Source: Pseudomonadota bacterium (GTDB lineage Bacteria > Pseudomonadota > Gammaproteobacteria > Steroidobacterales > Steroidobacteraceae). From it: DNA of 64,000 nt. The stretch is taken from positions 124,001 through 188,000 of the forward strand of contig JAFEFN010000007.1 in assembly GCA_018240525.1 (NCBI GenBank), in the 5' to 3' direction. Below are positions 41,848-51,396 of the stretch, piece by piece. Under the pieces are notes generated by a model, which did not search any database, had not been told where the DNA came from, and was given only the letters and a program-made list of their open reading frames with translations. Made by a program: the position numbers and the translations under genes. Position 1 is the stretch's first letter. Each line of letters starts with the position of its first letter.

Positions 41848-41853
41848 GCGCGC

Positions 41854-42420
41854 ATGCAAGCCATAGACCTCTTGCGGCAACGCAAGTCCGCCGTGAAGCT
41901 CACCGACCCGGCCCCCGACGGGCGGGCGCTCGAACTGATGCTCGCCGCCGCGGTGCACGCCCCCGACCACGGCAAGCTGCGGCCGTGGCGCTTCGTGGTC
42001 ATTCCCCGCGAGGCCCGCGCCGGCTTCGGGGAGCTGCTAGCCGCGCAGCTGCAGCGTACGCATGCCGCGAGCAGCCCGGAGACCCTCGCGCGCGAGCGGC
42101 AGAAGGCCTTCCGCGCCCCGCTGATCCTCGTGGTCGCGGCACACACGACCCCCGGGGTGAAGATCCCGGTCATCGAGCAGGTGCTTTCGGCCGGGGCGGC
42201 GGCGCACTCGATCCTGCTGGCGGCGGTGGCCCTGGGCTTCAACGGGGTGTGGAAGACCGGCGCGCCCGCCTACGACGAGACGGTGAGGGCCGCCCTGGGG
42301 CTGGGTGCGGACGATGTCATCGTCGGCTTCCTCTACCTGGGCACGGAGGTGGCGGCAGCCGCTCAGGCTGCGCCGCGGGAATGGCGCGACCTGGTACATC
42401 ACTGGCTGCCACCGGGCTGA
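41854..42420 (+). CDS. YdjA-like nitroreductase family protein
   Basis: This 188-residue FMN-dependent NAD(P)H oxidoreductase-like protein has the N-terminal LLRQRKSAVKLTDPAPD, the PDHGKLRPWRFVVI motif and HSILLAAVALGFNGVWKTG. These match the compact YdjA branch of nitroreductases. The natural substrate is unknown. An in-frame upstream extension overlaps the divergent DUF938 gene and was rejected. The start is placed at 41854 because of the leaderless-type promoter and the family N-terminus. Confidence 0.92.
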   Translation: MQAIDLLRQRKSAVKLTDPAPDGRALELMLAAAVHAPDHGKLRPWRFVVIPREARAGFGELLAAQLQRTHAASSPETLARERQKAFRAPLILVVAAHTTPGVKIPVIEQVLSAGAAAHSILLAAVALGFNGVWKTGAPAYDETVRAALGLGADDVIVGFLYLGTEVAAAAQAAPREWRDLVHHWLPPG

Positions 42421-42549
42421 AGCGACCGGCCGAGTTCTTTCCGCGATGAGCCGAGGCCTGCGGCACGGGCCGGGAACGGGCCGGCCCGCGCAGCGCATCG
42501 GGCGCTGCCTTATCATTTGTGACCACGTTTTCCCCCTCAGGGCCTACTC

Positions 42550-44637
42550 ATGAGATCAACGTTCCTCCTCGCCGTGACCCTCGTGCTTTCCGCGTGCGCT
42601 TCCAGTACGAAAGAGAAGCCTGTGGCTCCGGCCGTGGCCCCCGCAGCGGCCGTCCCGGCGGCGCCCGTCGCCCCGCCGGCACCCAAAGCCGAGATCGGCG
42701 ACTTTGGCATCGATCTCACCGCCCGCGACCTGAGCGTCAAGCCCGGCGATGACTTCTTTGCCTACGCCAGCGGCACCTGGGACAAGAATTTCGCCATCCC
42801 GGCGGACAAGTCCTCCTTCGGCCCCTTCGACAAGCTCGACGAGCTGTCCAAGGTGCGCTCGCGCACCATCATCGAGAAGGCCGCCGCGAGCCATGCCGCC
42901 ACCGGCACGCCCGACCAGCAGATCGGCGATTTCTACGCCGCCTACATGGACGAGGCGGGGATCGAGGCGCGCGGCCTGGCGCCGGCGCAGCCCGCCCTGG
43001 ACAAGATCGCCGCAGCCAAGACCCGCGCGGACATCGCGCGCCTGTACGGCACCATCGGCTACGCCTCGCTGTTCGACGTGCAGCTCAACGCCGACAACAA
43101 GAACCCGGACAAGTACGCGGTCGTCATCGGCGAGTCGGGCCTCGGCCTGCCCGATCGCGACTACTACCTGAAGGACGATCCGCAGCTGAAGGCGCTGCGC
43201 GAGAAATACGTCGCCTACGTGGCGCAGATGCTCACCCTGGGCGGCAGCCCCGACCCGCACAACCAGGCGCGCGAGGTCATGGCATTCGAAACGGCGGTGG
43301 CGCAGGTCCAGTGGCCGCTGGAGAAGCGCCGCGACGCGGAAGCGACCTACAACCCGCGCAGCAAGAAGCAGCTGCTCGCCTACGCACCCGGCTTTCCCTG
43401 GCAGGTGTTCCTCGATGCGCAGCAGCTGGGCTCTCGCCAGGACCTGGTGCTCGGCGAGATCACCGCCATCAAGGACCTGGCCGCGCTGTACGCGCGCACG
43501 CCGGTGCCGACCCTCAAGGCGGTCCTCACGTTCCACTACCTGAACAGCAACGCCTCGGTGCTGCCCCAGCGCTTCGACCAGGCGCGCTTTGCCTTCTACG
43601 GCACGACCATGCGCGGCCAGCCGCAGCAGCGCGATCGCTGGAAGCGGGGCGTGGACGCGGTGGACAACGCCATCGGCGAGTCGGTCGGCCGCCTGTATGT
43701 CGCCGAGTACTTCCCGCCCGAATCGAAGACCAAGATGCAGCACCTGGTGGCGAACCTGCTGGAGGCGCTGAGCCAGCGCATCGATGCCAACCAGTGGATG
43801 GGGCCGGAGACCAAGACGCGCGCGCACGAGAAGGTCGCCGCCTTCACCCCGAAGATCGGCTACCCGGACAAGTGGAAGGACTACTCCACCCTGGTCATCA
43901 AGCGCGACGATCCGCTCGGCAACAACGAGCGCGCGCAGCAGTGGTGGTGGGACTACCAGGTGGCGCGCCTGGACAAGCCGGTGGACCGCTCCGAGTGGGG
44001 CATGACGCCGCAGACGATCAATGCCTACTACAACCCCTCCAACAACGAGATCGTCTTCCCGGCCGCCATCCTGCAGCCGCCGTTCTTCGACCCGAACGCC
44101 GACCCGGCGGTGAACTACGGCGCCATCGGTGCGGTGATCGGCCATGAGATCGGCCACGGCTTCGATGACCAGGGGCGCAAGTTCGGCCCCACCGGCGTCA
44201 TGGCCGACTGGTGGACCGCGAAGGATGCCGAGGCCTTCACCGCGCGCACGGCGCAGCTCATCAAGGAGTTCTCCGCCTTCGAGGCGCTCCCCGGCCTGTA
44301 CCTGAAGGGTGACGCCACGATCGGAGAGAACATCGGCGACCTGGGCGGGCTCAACATGGCGCACGAGGCCTACCTGATCTCGCTCAAGGGCCAACCGGCG
44401 CCGGTGATCGACGGGCTGACCGGCGACCAGCGCTTCTTCCTCGCCTACGCGCAGGTATGGCGCGAGAAGTATCGCGAGGGCACGCTGCGCGAGATCGTGA
44501 TGGCTGACGTGCACAGCCCGTCGCGCTTCCGCGTCAACGGCCCGCTGCCCAATCTCGACGTGTGGTACAGCGCCTTCGACGTCAAGCCGGGCGACAAGCT
44601 GTACATCGCCCCGGCGGACCGCGTGCGCATCTGGTGA
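42550..44637 (+). CDS. M13 (neprilysin/PepO) family zinc metallopeptidase, lipoprotein
   Basis: The 695-residue protein has a lipoprotein signal (LVLSAC, Cys about 16) and an Ala/Pro linker. The M13 N-domain (KPGDDFFAYASGTWDKN) and the catalytic domain follow. HEIGH (His532, Glu533, His536) and GENIGDLGG supply zinc ligands and the catalytic Glu, and NAYYNPSNNEIVFPAAILQ is the substrate-binding strand. It should cleave oligopeptides in the periplasm. It is preceded by AGGG and by a TATCAT element near 42512-42517. The C-terminus ends DRVRIW, a normal family ending. Confidence 0.95.
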   Translation: MRSTFLLAVTLVLSACASSTKEKPVAPAVAPAAAVPAAPVAPPAPKAEIGDFGIDLTARDLSVKPGDDFFAYASGTWDKNFAIPADKSSFGPFDKLDELSKVRSRTIIEKAAASHAATGTPDQQIGDFYAAYMDEAGIEARGLAPAQPALDKIAAAKTRADIARLYGTIGYASLFDVQLNADNKNPDKYAVVIGESGLGLPDRDYYLKDDPQLKALREKYVAYVAQMLTLGGSPDPHNQAREVMAFETAVAQVQWPLEKRRDAEATYNPRSKKQLLAYAPGFPWQVFLDAQQLGSRQDLVLGEITAIKDLAALYARTPVPTLKAVLTFHYLNSNASVLPQRFDQARFAFYGTTMRGQPQQRDRWKRGVDAVDNAIGESVGRLYVAEYFPPESKTKMQHLVANLLEALSQRIDANQWMGPETKTRAHEKVAAFTPKIGYPDKWKDYSTLVIKRDDPLGNNERAQQWWWDYQVARLDKPVDRSEWGMTPQTINAYYNPSNNEIVFPAAILQPPFFDPNADPAVNYGAIGAVIGHEIGHGFDDQGRKFGPTGVMADWWTAKDAEAFTARTAQLIKEFSAFEALPGLYLKGDATIGENIGDLGGLNMAHEAYLISLKGQPAPVIDGLTGDQRFFLAYAQVWREKYREGTLREIVMADVHSPSRFRVNGPLPNLDVWYSAFDVKPGDKLYIAPADRVRIW

Positions 44638-44645
44638 GCCTGCGC

Positions 44646-44677
44646 GCCAGCGGCGGCGCATCGGCGCCGCCGCTGGC
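44646..44677. terminator. Hairpin between convergent M13 peptidase and HemJ genes
   Basis: A 13-bp perfect stem (44646-44658 with 44665-44677) with one more closing pair lies between two converging stop codons. It could end transcription from both sides. There is no T-tract on either strand, so efficiency is uncertain. Confidence 0.6.
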
Positions 44678-44682
44678 CTGCT

Positions 44683-45102
44683 TCACAGGGCGGGCTTGAC
44701 GATCGCGAGCACCACGATGGCGATCAGGAACAGCCCCGGTACCTCGTTGAACATGCGGTACCAGCGTGCGCTGCGCGCCCCCGTGCCCACCCGCAGCGCC
44801 AGCATCAGCCGGTAGCACCAGGCGTGGTAGCCGACCAGGCCGGCGACCAGCAGCAGCTTCACTCGCAGCCAGGGCAGCGCCAGGTAGCCCGGTGAGCTGA
44901 TCACCATGGCCAGGCCCAGCAGCACGGCCAGCACCGCGCCGATGCTCATGATGGCGAACAGGCGCCGTTCCATCACGCGGAAGCGCGCGATGCCGGCCGC
45001 TTCGCTGATTCCGACGTGGTAGATGAACAAACGCGGCAGGTAGAACAGACCCGCGAACCAGGTGACCACGAACACCACGTGGAAGGCCTTGAGCCACAAC
45101 AT
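44683..45102 (-). CDS. hemJ: Protoporphyrinogen IX oxidase HemJ (UPF0093)
   Basis: The 139-residue membrane protein has four hydrophobic helices. It carries the HemJ N-terminus [28 protein letters not shown], whose His residues are thought to bind haem, and the later WLRVKLLLV and [16 protein letters not shown]. It oxidises protoporphyrinogen IX in haem synthesis. Length is normal. The start is ATG 45102, 6 nt after a TACAAT hexamer and without a ribosome site. Confidence 0.92.
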   Translation of the reverse strand: MLWLKAFHVVFVVTWFAGLFYLPRLFIYHVGISEAAGIARFRVMERRLFAIMSIGAVLAVLLGLAMVISSPGYLALPWLRVKLLLVAGLVGYHAWCYRLMLALRVGTGARSARWYRMFNEVPGLFLIAIVVLAIVKPAL

Positions 45103-45108
45103 CGCTCG

Positions 45109-45114
45109 ATTGTA
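45109..45114 (-). promoter_or_regulatory. Candidate -10 box for leaderless hemJ
   Basis: TACAAT (minus strand, 5 of 6 matches) is followed by CGAGCG and the hemJ ATG. This is the same TAnnAT-N6-ATG geometry as at apt, the nitroreductase and the sulfotransferase. Confidence 0.5.
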
Positions 45115-45182
45115 ACCACGCGGACACCGCCTGTGCCGTGCTGGTAGCATCCGCGGCTGGTTTTTCTGACCGGCGAGCCACG

Positions 45183-46889
45183 ATGTCCACGAAGCCTGCT
45201 GCCAGCTCCGGAGCCGTCCTCAGCAACATTGAGATCGCGCAGCAGGCCAAGATGCGCCCGGTCGTGCCGCTCGGCCTGGAGCGGCTGGGCATCCCCGCCG
45301 AGAGCCTGGAGCCCTACGGGCACTACAAGGCCAAGGTGTCCCTGGACTTCCTGGCCGGTCTTATGGACCGGCCCGACGGCAAGCTGATCCTCATGACGGC
45401 CATCTCGCCGACACCGGCGGGGGAGGGCAAGACCACGACCACGGTGGGGCTGGGCGATGGCCTGAACCTGCTCGGCAAGAAAGCGATGGTGTGCCTGCGC
45501 GAGCCGGCGCTCGGCCCGGTGTTCGGCGTGAAGGGTGGCGCGGCCGGCGGCGGCTACGCGCAGGTGGTGCCCATGGAGGACATCAACCTGCATTTCACCG
45601 GCGACTTCGCCGCCATCGCCCTGGCGAACAACCTGCTCGCCGCCATCATCGACAACCACATCTACCACGGCAACGCGCTCGGCTTCGACGTGCGCCGCAT
45701 CACCTGGCGGCGCGTCGTGGACGTCAACGACCGCGCCCTGCGCCAGATCGTGGTGGGCCTGGGCGGCACCGCCAACGGCGTGCCGCGCGAGGACGGCTTC
45801 GACATCGTGGTGGCCTCCGAGGTCATGGCGATCCTGTGCCTGGCCAGCAGCCTGGTGGACCTGAAGGAGCGCCTCGGGCGCATCGTGGTCGGCTACCGCG
45901 CCGACGGCCAGCCGATCCTGGCCCGTGACCTGAAGGCCCACGGGGCCATGACCGTGCTGCTCAAGACCGCACTCGCGCCGAACCTGGTGCAGACGCTGGA
46001 GAACAACCCCGCGTTCATCCATGGCGGACCGTTCGCCAACATCGCGCACGGCTGCAACTCGGTCATCGCCACGCGCGCGGCGCTGAAGCTCGCCGACTAC
46101 GTCGTCACCGAGGCGGGCTTCGGCGCCGACCTGGGCGCGGAGAAGTTCGTCGACATCAAGTGCCGCAAGGCCGGCCTGCGCCCGAGCGCGGCGGTGATCG
46201 TGGCCACCGTGCGCGCGCTGAAGTATCACGGGGGGGTGGCGCTGCCGGACCTGAAGAAGGAGGACCTGGCGGCGCTCGGCCGCGGCATGGTCAACCTCGA
46301 ACGCCACATCGACAACGTGCGCAACGTCTACGGATTGCCCTGCGCGGTCGCCATCAACCGGCGCGCCGAGGACACCGAGGCCGAGATCGCCGCCCTGATC
46401 GAGCGGCTGTCGCCGCTCGGCGTGCGCGTGGTCCCGGCGACCCACTTCGCCGAGGGCGGCCGCGGGGCGCTCGAGCTCGCGCGCGAGGTGGTGCGCATGT
46501 GCGAGGAGCCGAGCCGCTTCAAGTTCGTGTACGAGGATGCGGCGACGCTGTGGGACAAGATGAAGGCCATCGCCACGCGCGTGTACCGCGCCGGCGACAT
46601 CACCGCCGATGCGAAGGTGCGCGCGCGCATTCAGCAGCTGCAGGACAGCGGTTACGGCCACTACCCAGTATGCGTGGCCAAGACGCAGTACTCCTTCTCC
46701 ACCGATCCGAAGCGTCTCGGAGCACCCGCAGACCACGTGGTCAACATCCGCGAGGTGCGCCTGGCGGCCGGCGCCGAATTCATCATCATGATCTGCGGCG
46801 ATATCATGACGATGCCGGGTCTGCCGAAGGTGCCGGCGGCCGATTCGATAGACGTGGACGCGGCCGGGCGCATCACGGGGCTGTTCTAG
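45183..46889 (+). CDS. fhs: Formate-tetrahydrofolate ligase
   Basis: The 568-residue enzyme makes 10-formyl-THF from formate, THF and ATP. It has the P-loop [18 protein letters not shown], the [27 protein letters not shown] region (landmark INLHFTGD) and [11 protein letters not shown], all diagnostic of Fhs. Length is slightly above the usual 555-560. Start is ATG 45183 with GGCGAG upstream; a more distal in-frame ATG at 45138 lacks support. It is divergent from hemJ. Confidence 0.96.
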   Translation: MSTKPAASSGAVLSNIEIAQQAKMRPVVPLGLERLGIPAESLEPYGHYKAKVSLDFLAGLMDRPDGKLILMTAISPTPAGEGKTTTTVGLGDGLNLLGKKAMVCLREPALGPVFGVKGGAAGGGYAQVVPMEDINLHFTGDFAAIALANNLLAAIIDNHIYHGNALGFDVRRITWRRVVDVNDRALRQIVVGLGGTANGVPREDGFDIVVASEVMAILCLASSLVDLKERLGRIVVGYRADGQPILARDLKAHGAMTVLLKTALAPNLVQTLENNPAFIHGGPFANIAHGCNSVIATRAALKLADYVVTEAGFGADLGAEKFVDIKCRKAGLRPSAAVIVATVRALKYHGGVALPDLKKEDLAALGRGMVNLERHIDNVRNVYGLPCAVAINRRAEDTEAEIAALIERLSPLGVRVVPATHFAEGGRGALELAREVVRMCEEPSRFKFVYEDAATLWDKMKAIATRVYRAGDITADAKVRARIQQLQDSGYGHYPVCVAKTQYSFSTDPKRLGAPADHVVNIREVRLAAGAEFIIMICGDIMTMPGLPKVPAADSIDVDAAGRITGLF

Positions 46890-46911
46890 CGTCGCGGGGA
46901 AGTGGTCAAAG

Positions 46912-46937
46912 GCGCCGATTCGCGCCAGAATCGGCGC
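46912..46937 (+). promoter_or_regulatory. Hairpin covering the ribosome-binding region of the glucokinase gene
   Basis: GCGCCGATT (46912-46920) pairs with AATCGGCGC (46929-46937), a 9-bp perfect stem with an 8-nt loop, ending 2 nt before the ATG at 46940. Any ribosome site would be within or next to the stem. It may act as an fhs 3'-end element or as a translational control. Confidence 0.45.
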
Positions 46938-46939
46938 GG

Positions 46940-47662
46940 ATGGCCACTTCCAGACGCACCCCGAAGCACATCCTGGTGATCGACGTCGGCGGCACGCACG
47001 TTAAGCTGCGGCTCGATGCCCGTGGCCCGGTGCGTAAGTTCCCCTCCGGCCCCACGATGACGCCGCCGCAGATGATGGAGCAGGTCGGCACCCTCACCCG
47101 GCGGCTGAAGTTCGACGCCGTCTCCATCGGCTATCCCGGCGTGGTCGCCGGTGGCCGCATCGCCGCGGACCCGCACAACCTGGGCCCAGGCTGGGTCGGC
47201 TTCGACTTCGCGCGCGCCTTCGCCAGGCCCGTGCGGCTGATCAATGACGCCGCGATGCAGGCGATCGGCAGCTACGAGGGCGGGCGCATGCTGTTCATCG
47301 GCCTCGGCACGGGGATGGGCGCGACGCTGGTCATCGACGGCGTGGTCGAGCCGACCGAACTCGGACACATGCCGTACAAGAACGGCAAGAGCTTCGAGGA
47401 CTACGTTGGCGAGCGCGGTCGCAGGAAGCGCGGCGACAAGAAGTGGCGCAAGGACGCCATCGAGATCATTGAGCACCTGAAGGCGGCGCTCGGCGTGGAC
47501 TACGTGGTGCTCGGCGGCGGCAACGCGCGCCGCCTGAAGAAGCTGCCGGACAGAGTGCGGCTGGGCAGGAACAGCAATGCCTTCGTCGGGGGCGTGCGCC
47601 TGTGGCAGTCCACCGAGGGCCGCCTCACGGGGCTGCGGCCGGCACGTCGCGGCGGCGGCTGA
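46940..47662 (+). CDS. Polyphosphate glucokinase-like ROK family kinase
   Basis: The 240-residue protein has the ROK/actin-fold phosphate motif VIDVGGTHVKL, the glucose-binding INDAAMQAIGSYEG, and FIGLGTGMGATLVIDG followed by ELGHM. It lacks the zinc-finger Cys of classical ROK repressors. Its size and motifs match the polyphosphate/ATP glucokinases (PpgK). It should make glucose 6-phosphate. Its stop overlaps the glucoamylase start (TGATG), so glucose released by the next enzyme would be captured directly. Whether polyphosphate or ATP is the donor cannot be decided here. Confidence 0.85.
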   Translation: MATSRRTPKHILVIDVGGTHVKLRLDARGPVRKFPSGPTMTPPQMMEQVGTLTRRLKFDAVSIGYPGVVAGGRIAADPHNLGPGWVGFDFARAFARPVRLINDAAMQAIGSYEGGRMLFIGLGTGMGATLVIDGVVEPTELGHMPYKNGKSFEDYVGERGRRKRGDKKWRKDAIEIIEHLKAALGVDYVVLGGGNARRLKKLPDRVRLGRNSNAFVGGVRLWQSTEGRLTGLRPARRGGG

Positions 47663-50016
47663 TGGCCGCGGCGCCGGGTGCTCCCGGACTTGCGCCCACC
47701 TGGTGCAGCAGCGCGAAGGAGATCGTCGGCTGCTCGCTGGGAGCCTCGCGGCTGTGGTTCACCATCGGCGGCGGGATCATCAACGAGGTGTACTACCCGC
47801 GCGTCGACCTGCCGCAGATCCGCGACCTCGGCTTCATCGTCGCCGACGGCGCGGGGTTCTGGGTGGAGGTCAAGCGGCTGTGGCAGCACACGGTCGAGCT
47901 GGCCGCCCCGGGCTGCCCGGCGGCACGCATCGTGCACCGGCACGAGCGCTTCCAGCTCACCCTGAGGGTGACGCCCAGCGAGCACCGTGACGTGCTGCTC
48001 ATCGAGGTCGATCTCGGCGGCGATCCCACGCTGCGGCCCTACGCCCTGCTGGCTCCGCACCTGGGCGGCACCGGTGCGAACAACGTGGCGCGCGTGATCG
48101 ACTACCGCAACCGGCGGGTGCTGGCGGCCGAGCAGGGCGACTTCGCTCTCGCCCTGCTGGCCGCGAAGGAACAAGAGGATGCCTGGGGCGTGGTGAGCGC
48201 CGGCAACGTCGGCAGCAGCGACGGGTGGCAGGACTTTGCGCACAACGGCGCGCTGACCTGGTCCTACGATTCGGCGGGCCCCGGCAACGTGGCGCTGATC
48301 GGCCAGCTGCCGCGCCAGGCGGTGCTCGCCCTTGGCTTCGGTGCCGACACCGAGGCGGCGGCGACGCTCGCGCGCTCCGCGCTCAGCGAGCCGTTTGCGG
48401 CGGCCTGGGAGCGCCAGATTTCCGCCTGGACGCACTGGCATTCGCTGGCCATCCCGGAGGCCTCGCTCGCCGCATCGTTGCCGGCGGAATGCGCCGCGCA
48501 GGTGCACCTCTCGACCATGGTGCTGCGGGTACACCAGGACAAGACCTTCCCCGGTGCGATGGTGGCGAGCCTGAGCGTGCCGTGGGGCAATACGCGCGAG
48601 GAACGCGAGGGCTATCACCTGGTGTGGCCGCGCGACCTGTGCGAGAGCGCCGGCTCACTGCTGGCCGTGGGCGCCACGCGCGAGGCGCACAGCACGCTCT
48701 GCTACCTGCTGGCGACGCAGTCCGCCGACGGTCACTGGAACCAGAACCAGTGGTTGAGCGGCAAGGGTCACTGGCAGGGCGTGCAACTCGACGAAACCGC
48801 CTTCCCGGTGCTGCTCGCCGCAGCGCTCGACGAGCGAGCCGCCCTCAACGGCACGCGCATCGACGGCATGGTGCGCCGCGCACTCGGGTTCCTCGTCCGC
48901 CAGGGGCCGGTGAGCGACCAGGATCGCTGGGAAGAAGATGCCGGTCTGAACACCTTCACCCTTGCCGCCTGCATCGCCGCCCTGGTCGCCGGGGCGCGCT
49001 TCCTGGCGGATGACGCGCGCGAGCTCGTCCTGGCCGTGGCCGATTACTGGAACGCGCAGCTGGAGGAGTGGACCAGTGTGCGCGATACCCCGCTGGCGCG
49101 GCGGTACGGGGTGCCCGGCTACTACGTGCGCGTCGCCCCCGCCGGCGCGGTCAGCGATGACCGCTGTCCACCCGATGGCGTACTGCCCATCCGCAACCTG
49201 CAGGTCGATCCCGGGTTGCCGGCGAGCGCCCAGGTGGCCCTGGATTTCCTGCAGCTGGTGCGCTTCGGGCTGCGCCGCGCGCAGGACCCGCTCATCGTGG
49301 GCACGGTCAAAGTGGCCGATGCTCTGCTCAAGGTCGAAACCCCTTCCGGGCCGTGCTGGCACCGCTACAACGAGGATGGCTACGGCGAGCATGACGATGG
49401 CAGCGCCTACGATGGCACCGGGCGTGGCCGGGCATGGCCGCTGCTCACCGGCGAGCGCGGTCACTATGAGCTGTGCGCGGGGCGTGACGTGCTGCCGTAC
49501 CTGCAGACCATGACGCGCATGGCCTCCTCCGGCGGCATGCTGCCGGAGCAGGTCTGGGACGCCGCGCCGATCGCCGGCCGCGGCCTGGTCCCGGGCCGAC
49601 CCACCGGCGCGGCCATGCCGCTGGTATGGGCGCACGCCGAGTACCTGAAGCTTGCCGCCTCGCGGGTGCTGAAGCGGCCGTTCGACCGGCCGGAGTCGGT
49701 GTGGGAGCGCTACCAGGGACAGCGCCCGCGACTGACGCGCGTGGTCTGGACCGAACAGGCGCCGGCATCCCGGATGCCCGCGGGTTGTGAGCTCGTCCTC
49801 GCGCTGCGCGAGGCCGGCGAGGTGCGCTGGAGTCTCGATGACTGGCAGGGCACCCAGGAGCGTGCCACCACCGCCAATTCCCTTGGCCTGCACACCGTGC
49901 AGCTGGACACAGGGCAGTTGGCGGCGGGTCGCGTGGTGAACTTTACCTTCCGGCGCGGTGCGACCTGGGTGGGCACGAACTTCCAGGTGCGCATCACCCC
50001 GCCGGTGGCGAGCTGA
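47662..50016 (+). CDS. Glycoside hydrolase family 15 glucoamylase
   Basis: The 784-residue protein has a glucodextranase/glucoamylase N-terminal beta domain (GGGIINEVYYPRVDLPQIRDLGF, landmark EVYYPRVD) and a GH15 (alpha/alpha)6 barrel. The barrel has GYHLVWPRDLCESAG, HWNQNQWLSGKGHWQG, RWEEDAGLNTFTLAA (general acid Glu) and GMLPEQVWD (general base Glu). It releases glucose from alpha-glucans. No signal peptide is visible, so it probably acts on internal glycogen. Translation is coupled to the glucokinase (1-bp overlap). Confidence 0.93.
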   Translation: MAAAPGAPGLAPTWCSSAKEIVGCSLGASRLWFTIGGGIINEVYYPRVDLPQIRDLGFIVADGAGFWVEVKRLWQHTVELAAPGCPAARIVHRHERFQLTLRVTPSEHRDVLLIEVDLGGDPTLRPYALLAPHLGGTGANNVARVIDYRNRRVLAAEQGDFALALLAAKEQEDAWGVVSAGNVGSSDGWQDFAHNGALTWSYDSAGPGNVALIGQLPRQAVLALGFGADTEAAATLARSALSEPFAAAWERQISAWTHWHSLAIPEASLAASLPAECAAQVHLSTMVLRVHQDKTFPGAMVASLSVPWGNTREEREGYHLVWPRDLCESAGSLLAVGATREAHSTLCYLLATQSADGHWNQNQWLSGKGHWQGVQLDETAFPVLLAAALDERAALNGTRIDGMVRRALGFLVRQGPVSDQDRWEEDAGLNTFTLAACIAALVAGARFLADDARELVLAVADYWNAQLEEWTSVRDTPLARRYGVPGYYVRVAPAGAVSDDRCPPDGVLPIRNLQVDPGLPASAQVALDFLQLVRFGLRRAQDPLIVGTVKVADALLKVETPSGPCWHRYNEDGYGEHDDGSAYDGTGRGRAWPLLTGERGHYELCAGRDVLPYLQTMTRMASSGGMLPEQVWDAAPIAGRGLVPGRPTGAAMPLVWAHAEYLKLAASRVLKRPFDRPESVWERYQGQRPRLTRVVWTEQAPASRMPAGCELVLALREAGEVRWSLDDWQGTQERATTANSLGLHTVQLDTGQLAAGRVVNFTFRRGATWVGTNFQVRITPPVAS

Positions 50017-50027
50017 GGCGGGCGCGC

Positions 50028-50798
50028 ATGCCATTCACACTGGCGCACCCGGCCGCGGTCCTGCCTCTGCGCGGCGCGCGCTTCCTGCGCACCGCGCCGC
50101 TCATCCTTGGCGCCGTGACCCCCGACGTGCCTTATTACGTGCCCGGGAACCTCGGGCGCTTCATGCCCGAGACACACGACTTCGAGGGCTCCTACACCAC
50201 CTGCCTGGTGATCGGCTACGCACTGCTCGCCGCGCTCTTCGTGCTGCAGCGCCCCCTGACTGCACTGCTGTCGCCGCGTGCGCGCTGGCTGTGCCTGCAT
50301 GCGCTCGCTCCTTACCGGCACAGCGTGCGGGAGTGGCTCTGGGCAGCCCTCGCCGTCATCGTGGGCGTATGGCTGCACCTGCTATGGGACTCGATCACGC
50401 ACCTGGATGGCTGGGCCGTGCGGCGCGTGGCCGCCCTGAGCGCACCCGTGACGATCGCGGGGCACACCGGCCCCATGTGCACGCTGCTGCAGTACCTGAG
50501 TTCGGTGTTCGGGCTGACCGTGATGGCCGTGTGGTACATGCGCCTGCGCACCCCGCCGGAGATGCCGCACGATCCGCGGGCGCCGCGCTCGGCGGTCGGA
50601 CCCATCCTGGTGCTGATCGGCGCCGCGGCGGTATTGATCGGGGGGGTGCAGTCGGTCGAGTTCTACCGTCACTACCCCGCCTTCTACCGAAGCTTCAGCA
50701 TCCTGCTTACCCACAGCCTGGCCTGGTTTGCCGCGCTGTACTTGCTGGCCGGCGCCATCGTCACGATGGAGCGCCACGACGAGACGCCACCTGCCTAG
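50028..50798 (+). CDS. DUF4184 family integral membrane protein
   Basis: The 256-residue protein begins MPFTLAHPAAVLP, the DUF4184 hallmark, followed by GAVTPDVPYY and WLHLLWDSITH. Both are His/Asp-bearing stretches that resemble the metal-binding motif of membrane phosphatase-like hydrolases. It has about six hydrophobic helices. The role is unknown. It lies 11 bp after the glucoamylase and its stop overlaps the end of the DUF4337 gene by 4 bp (convergent). Confidence 0.88.
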   Translation: MPFTLAHPAAVLPLRGARFLRTAPLILGAVTPDVPYYVPGNLGRFMPETHDFEGSYTTCLVIGYALLAALFVLQRPLTALLSPRARWLCLHALAPYRHSVREWLWAALAVIVGVWLHLLWDSITHLDGWAVRRVAALSAPVTIAGHTGPMCTLLQYLSSVFGLTVMAVWYMRLRTPPEMPHDPRAPRSAVGPILVLIGAAAVLIGGVQSVEFYRHYPAFYRSFSILLTHSLAWFAALYLLAGAIVTMERHDETPPA

Positions 50799-51322
50799 GT
50801 AAGGAACCCCCACAGGAACAGCAGCGCGCCGGCAACACCGGCGATCGACCCCAGCACCGGGAAGAACCGTCGCTTGGAGAGAAAGTAGAGCGAGGACAGC
50901 ACGAGGCCCAGTTCCAGGAAGCCCTCGCTCATGTCCAGGCGCAGCGCGCGGTGCTCCTGGTGCACGCATTCGGCATCGCGCGCCTTGGCCTTGTCCATGA
51001 TTTCCTCGGACTCGTGCGCGTAGCGGTCACGGTCCGTGCGGAACTTCGCGATCATCGCCTGCACTCGGGCGGGGTCGTTGTTCAGGCCCTCGGCCAGCTG
51101 TGCGGCCACGTCGTTGAGGTGCTCGCGACCCTTCTTTGCCTGGTAAAAGGCCCACTCGTCGTTGGCCTCGGTGCGGGTGATGATCGCCGCCGAGTGCGCC
51201 CGGTGCGCGCTGATGGTCGCCAGCGCCAGCACGATACCGATGATGCCAACAGTGACACCCACTGCACGGCCGAAATCATCGATCTCGTGTCCGTGCCCGG
51301 TATGGATCTCCACCTCTGCCAT
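50795..51322 (-). CDS. DUF4337 membrane protein
   Basis: The 175-residue protein has one N-terminal helix (VGVTVGIIGIVLALATISAH), a central charged helical segment (NDEWAFYQAKKGREHLNDVA and on) and two C-terminal helices. These match the DUF4337 pattern. It is an inner-membrane protein of unknown function. GGGGAG stands before the ATG. It is convergent with the DUF4184 gene. Confidence 0.85.
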   Translation of the reverse strand: MAEVEIHTGHGHEIDDFGRAVGVTVGIIGIVLALATISAHRAHSAAIITRTEANDEWAFYQAKKGREHLNDVAAQLAEGLNNDPARVQAMIAKFRTDRDRYAHESEEIMDKAKARDAECVHQEHRALRLDMSEGFLELGLVLSSLYFLSKRRFFPVLGSIAGVAGALLFLWGFLT

Positions 51323-51396
51323 GCAGCGCTCTCCCCGTCGAACGATTGCGGCGGATCTTACGCAATCAGGGCGTCGCTTGCAGGCGCCGGCCAGTC

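Noticed and set aside
41584..41853. Upstream in-frame extension of the nitroreductase
   Set aside because: It would cover the DUF938 gene on the other strand. The family N-terminus and the -10 element both place the start at 41854.
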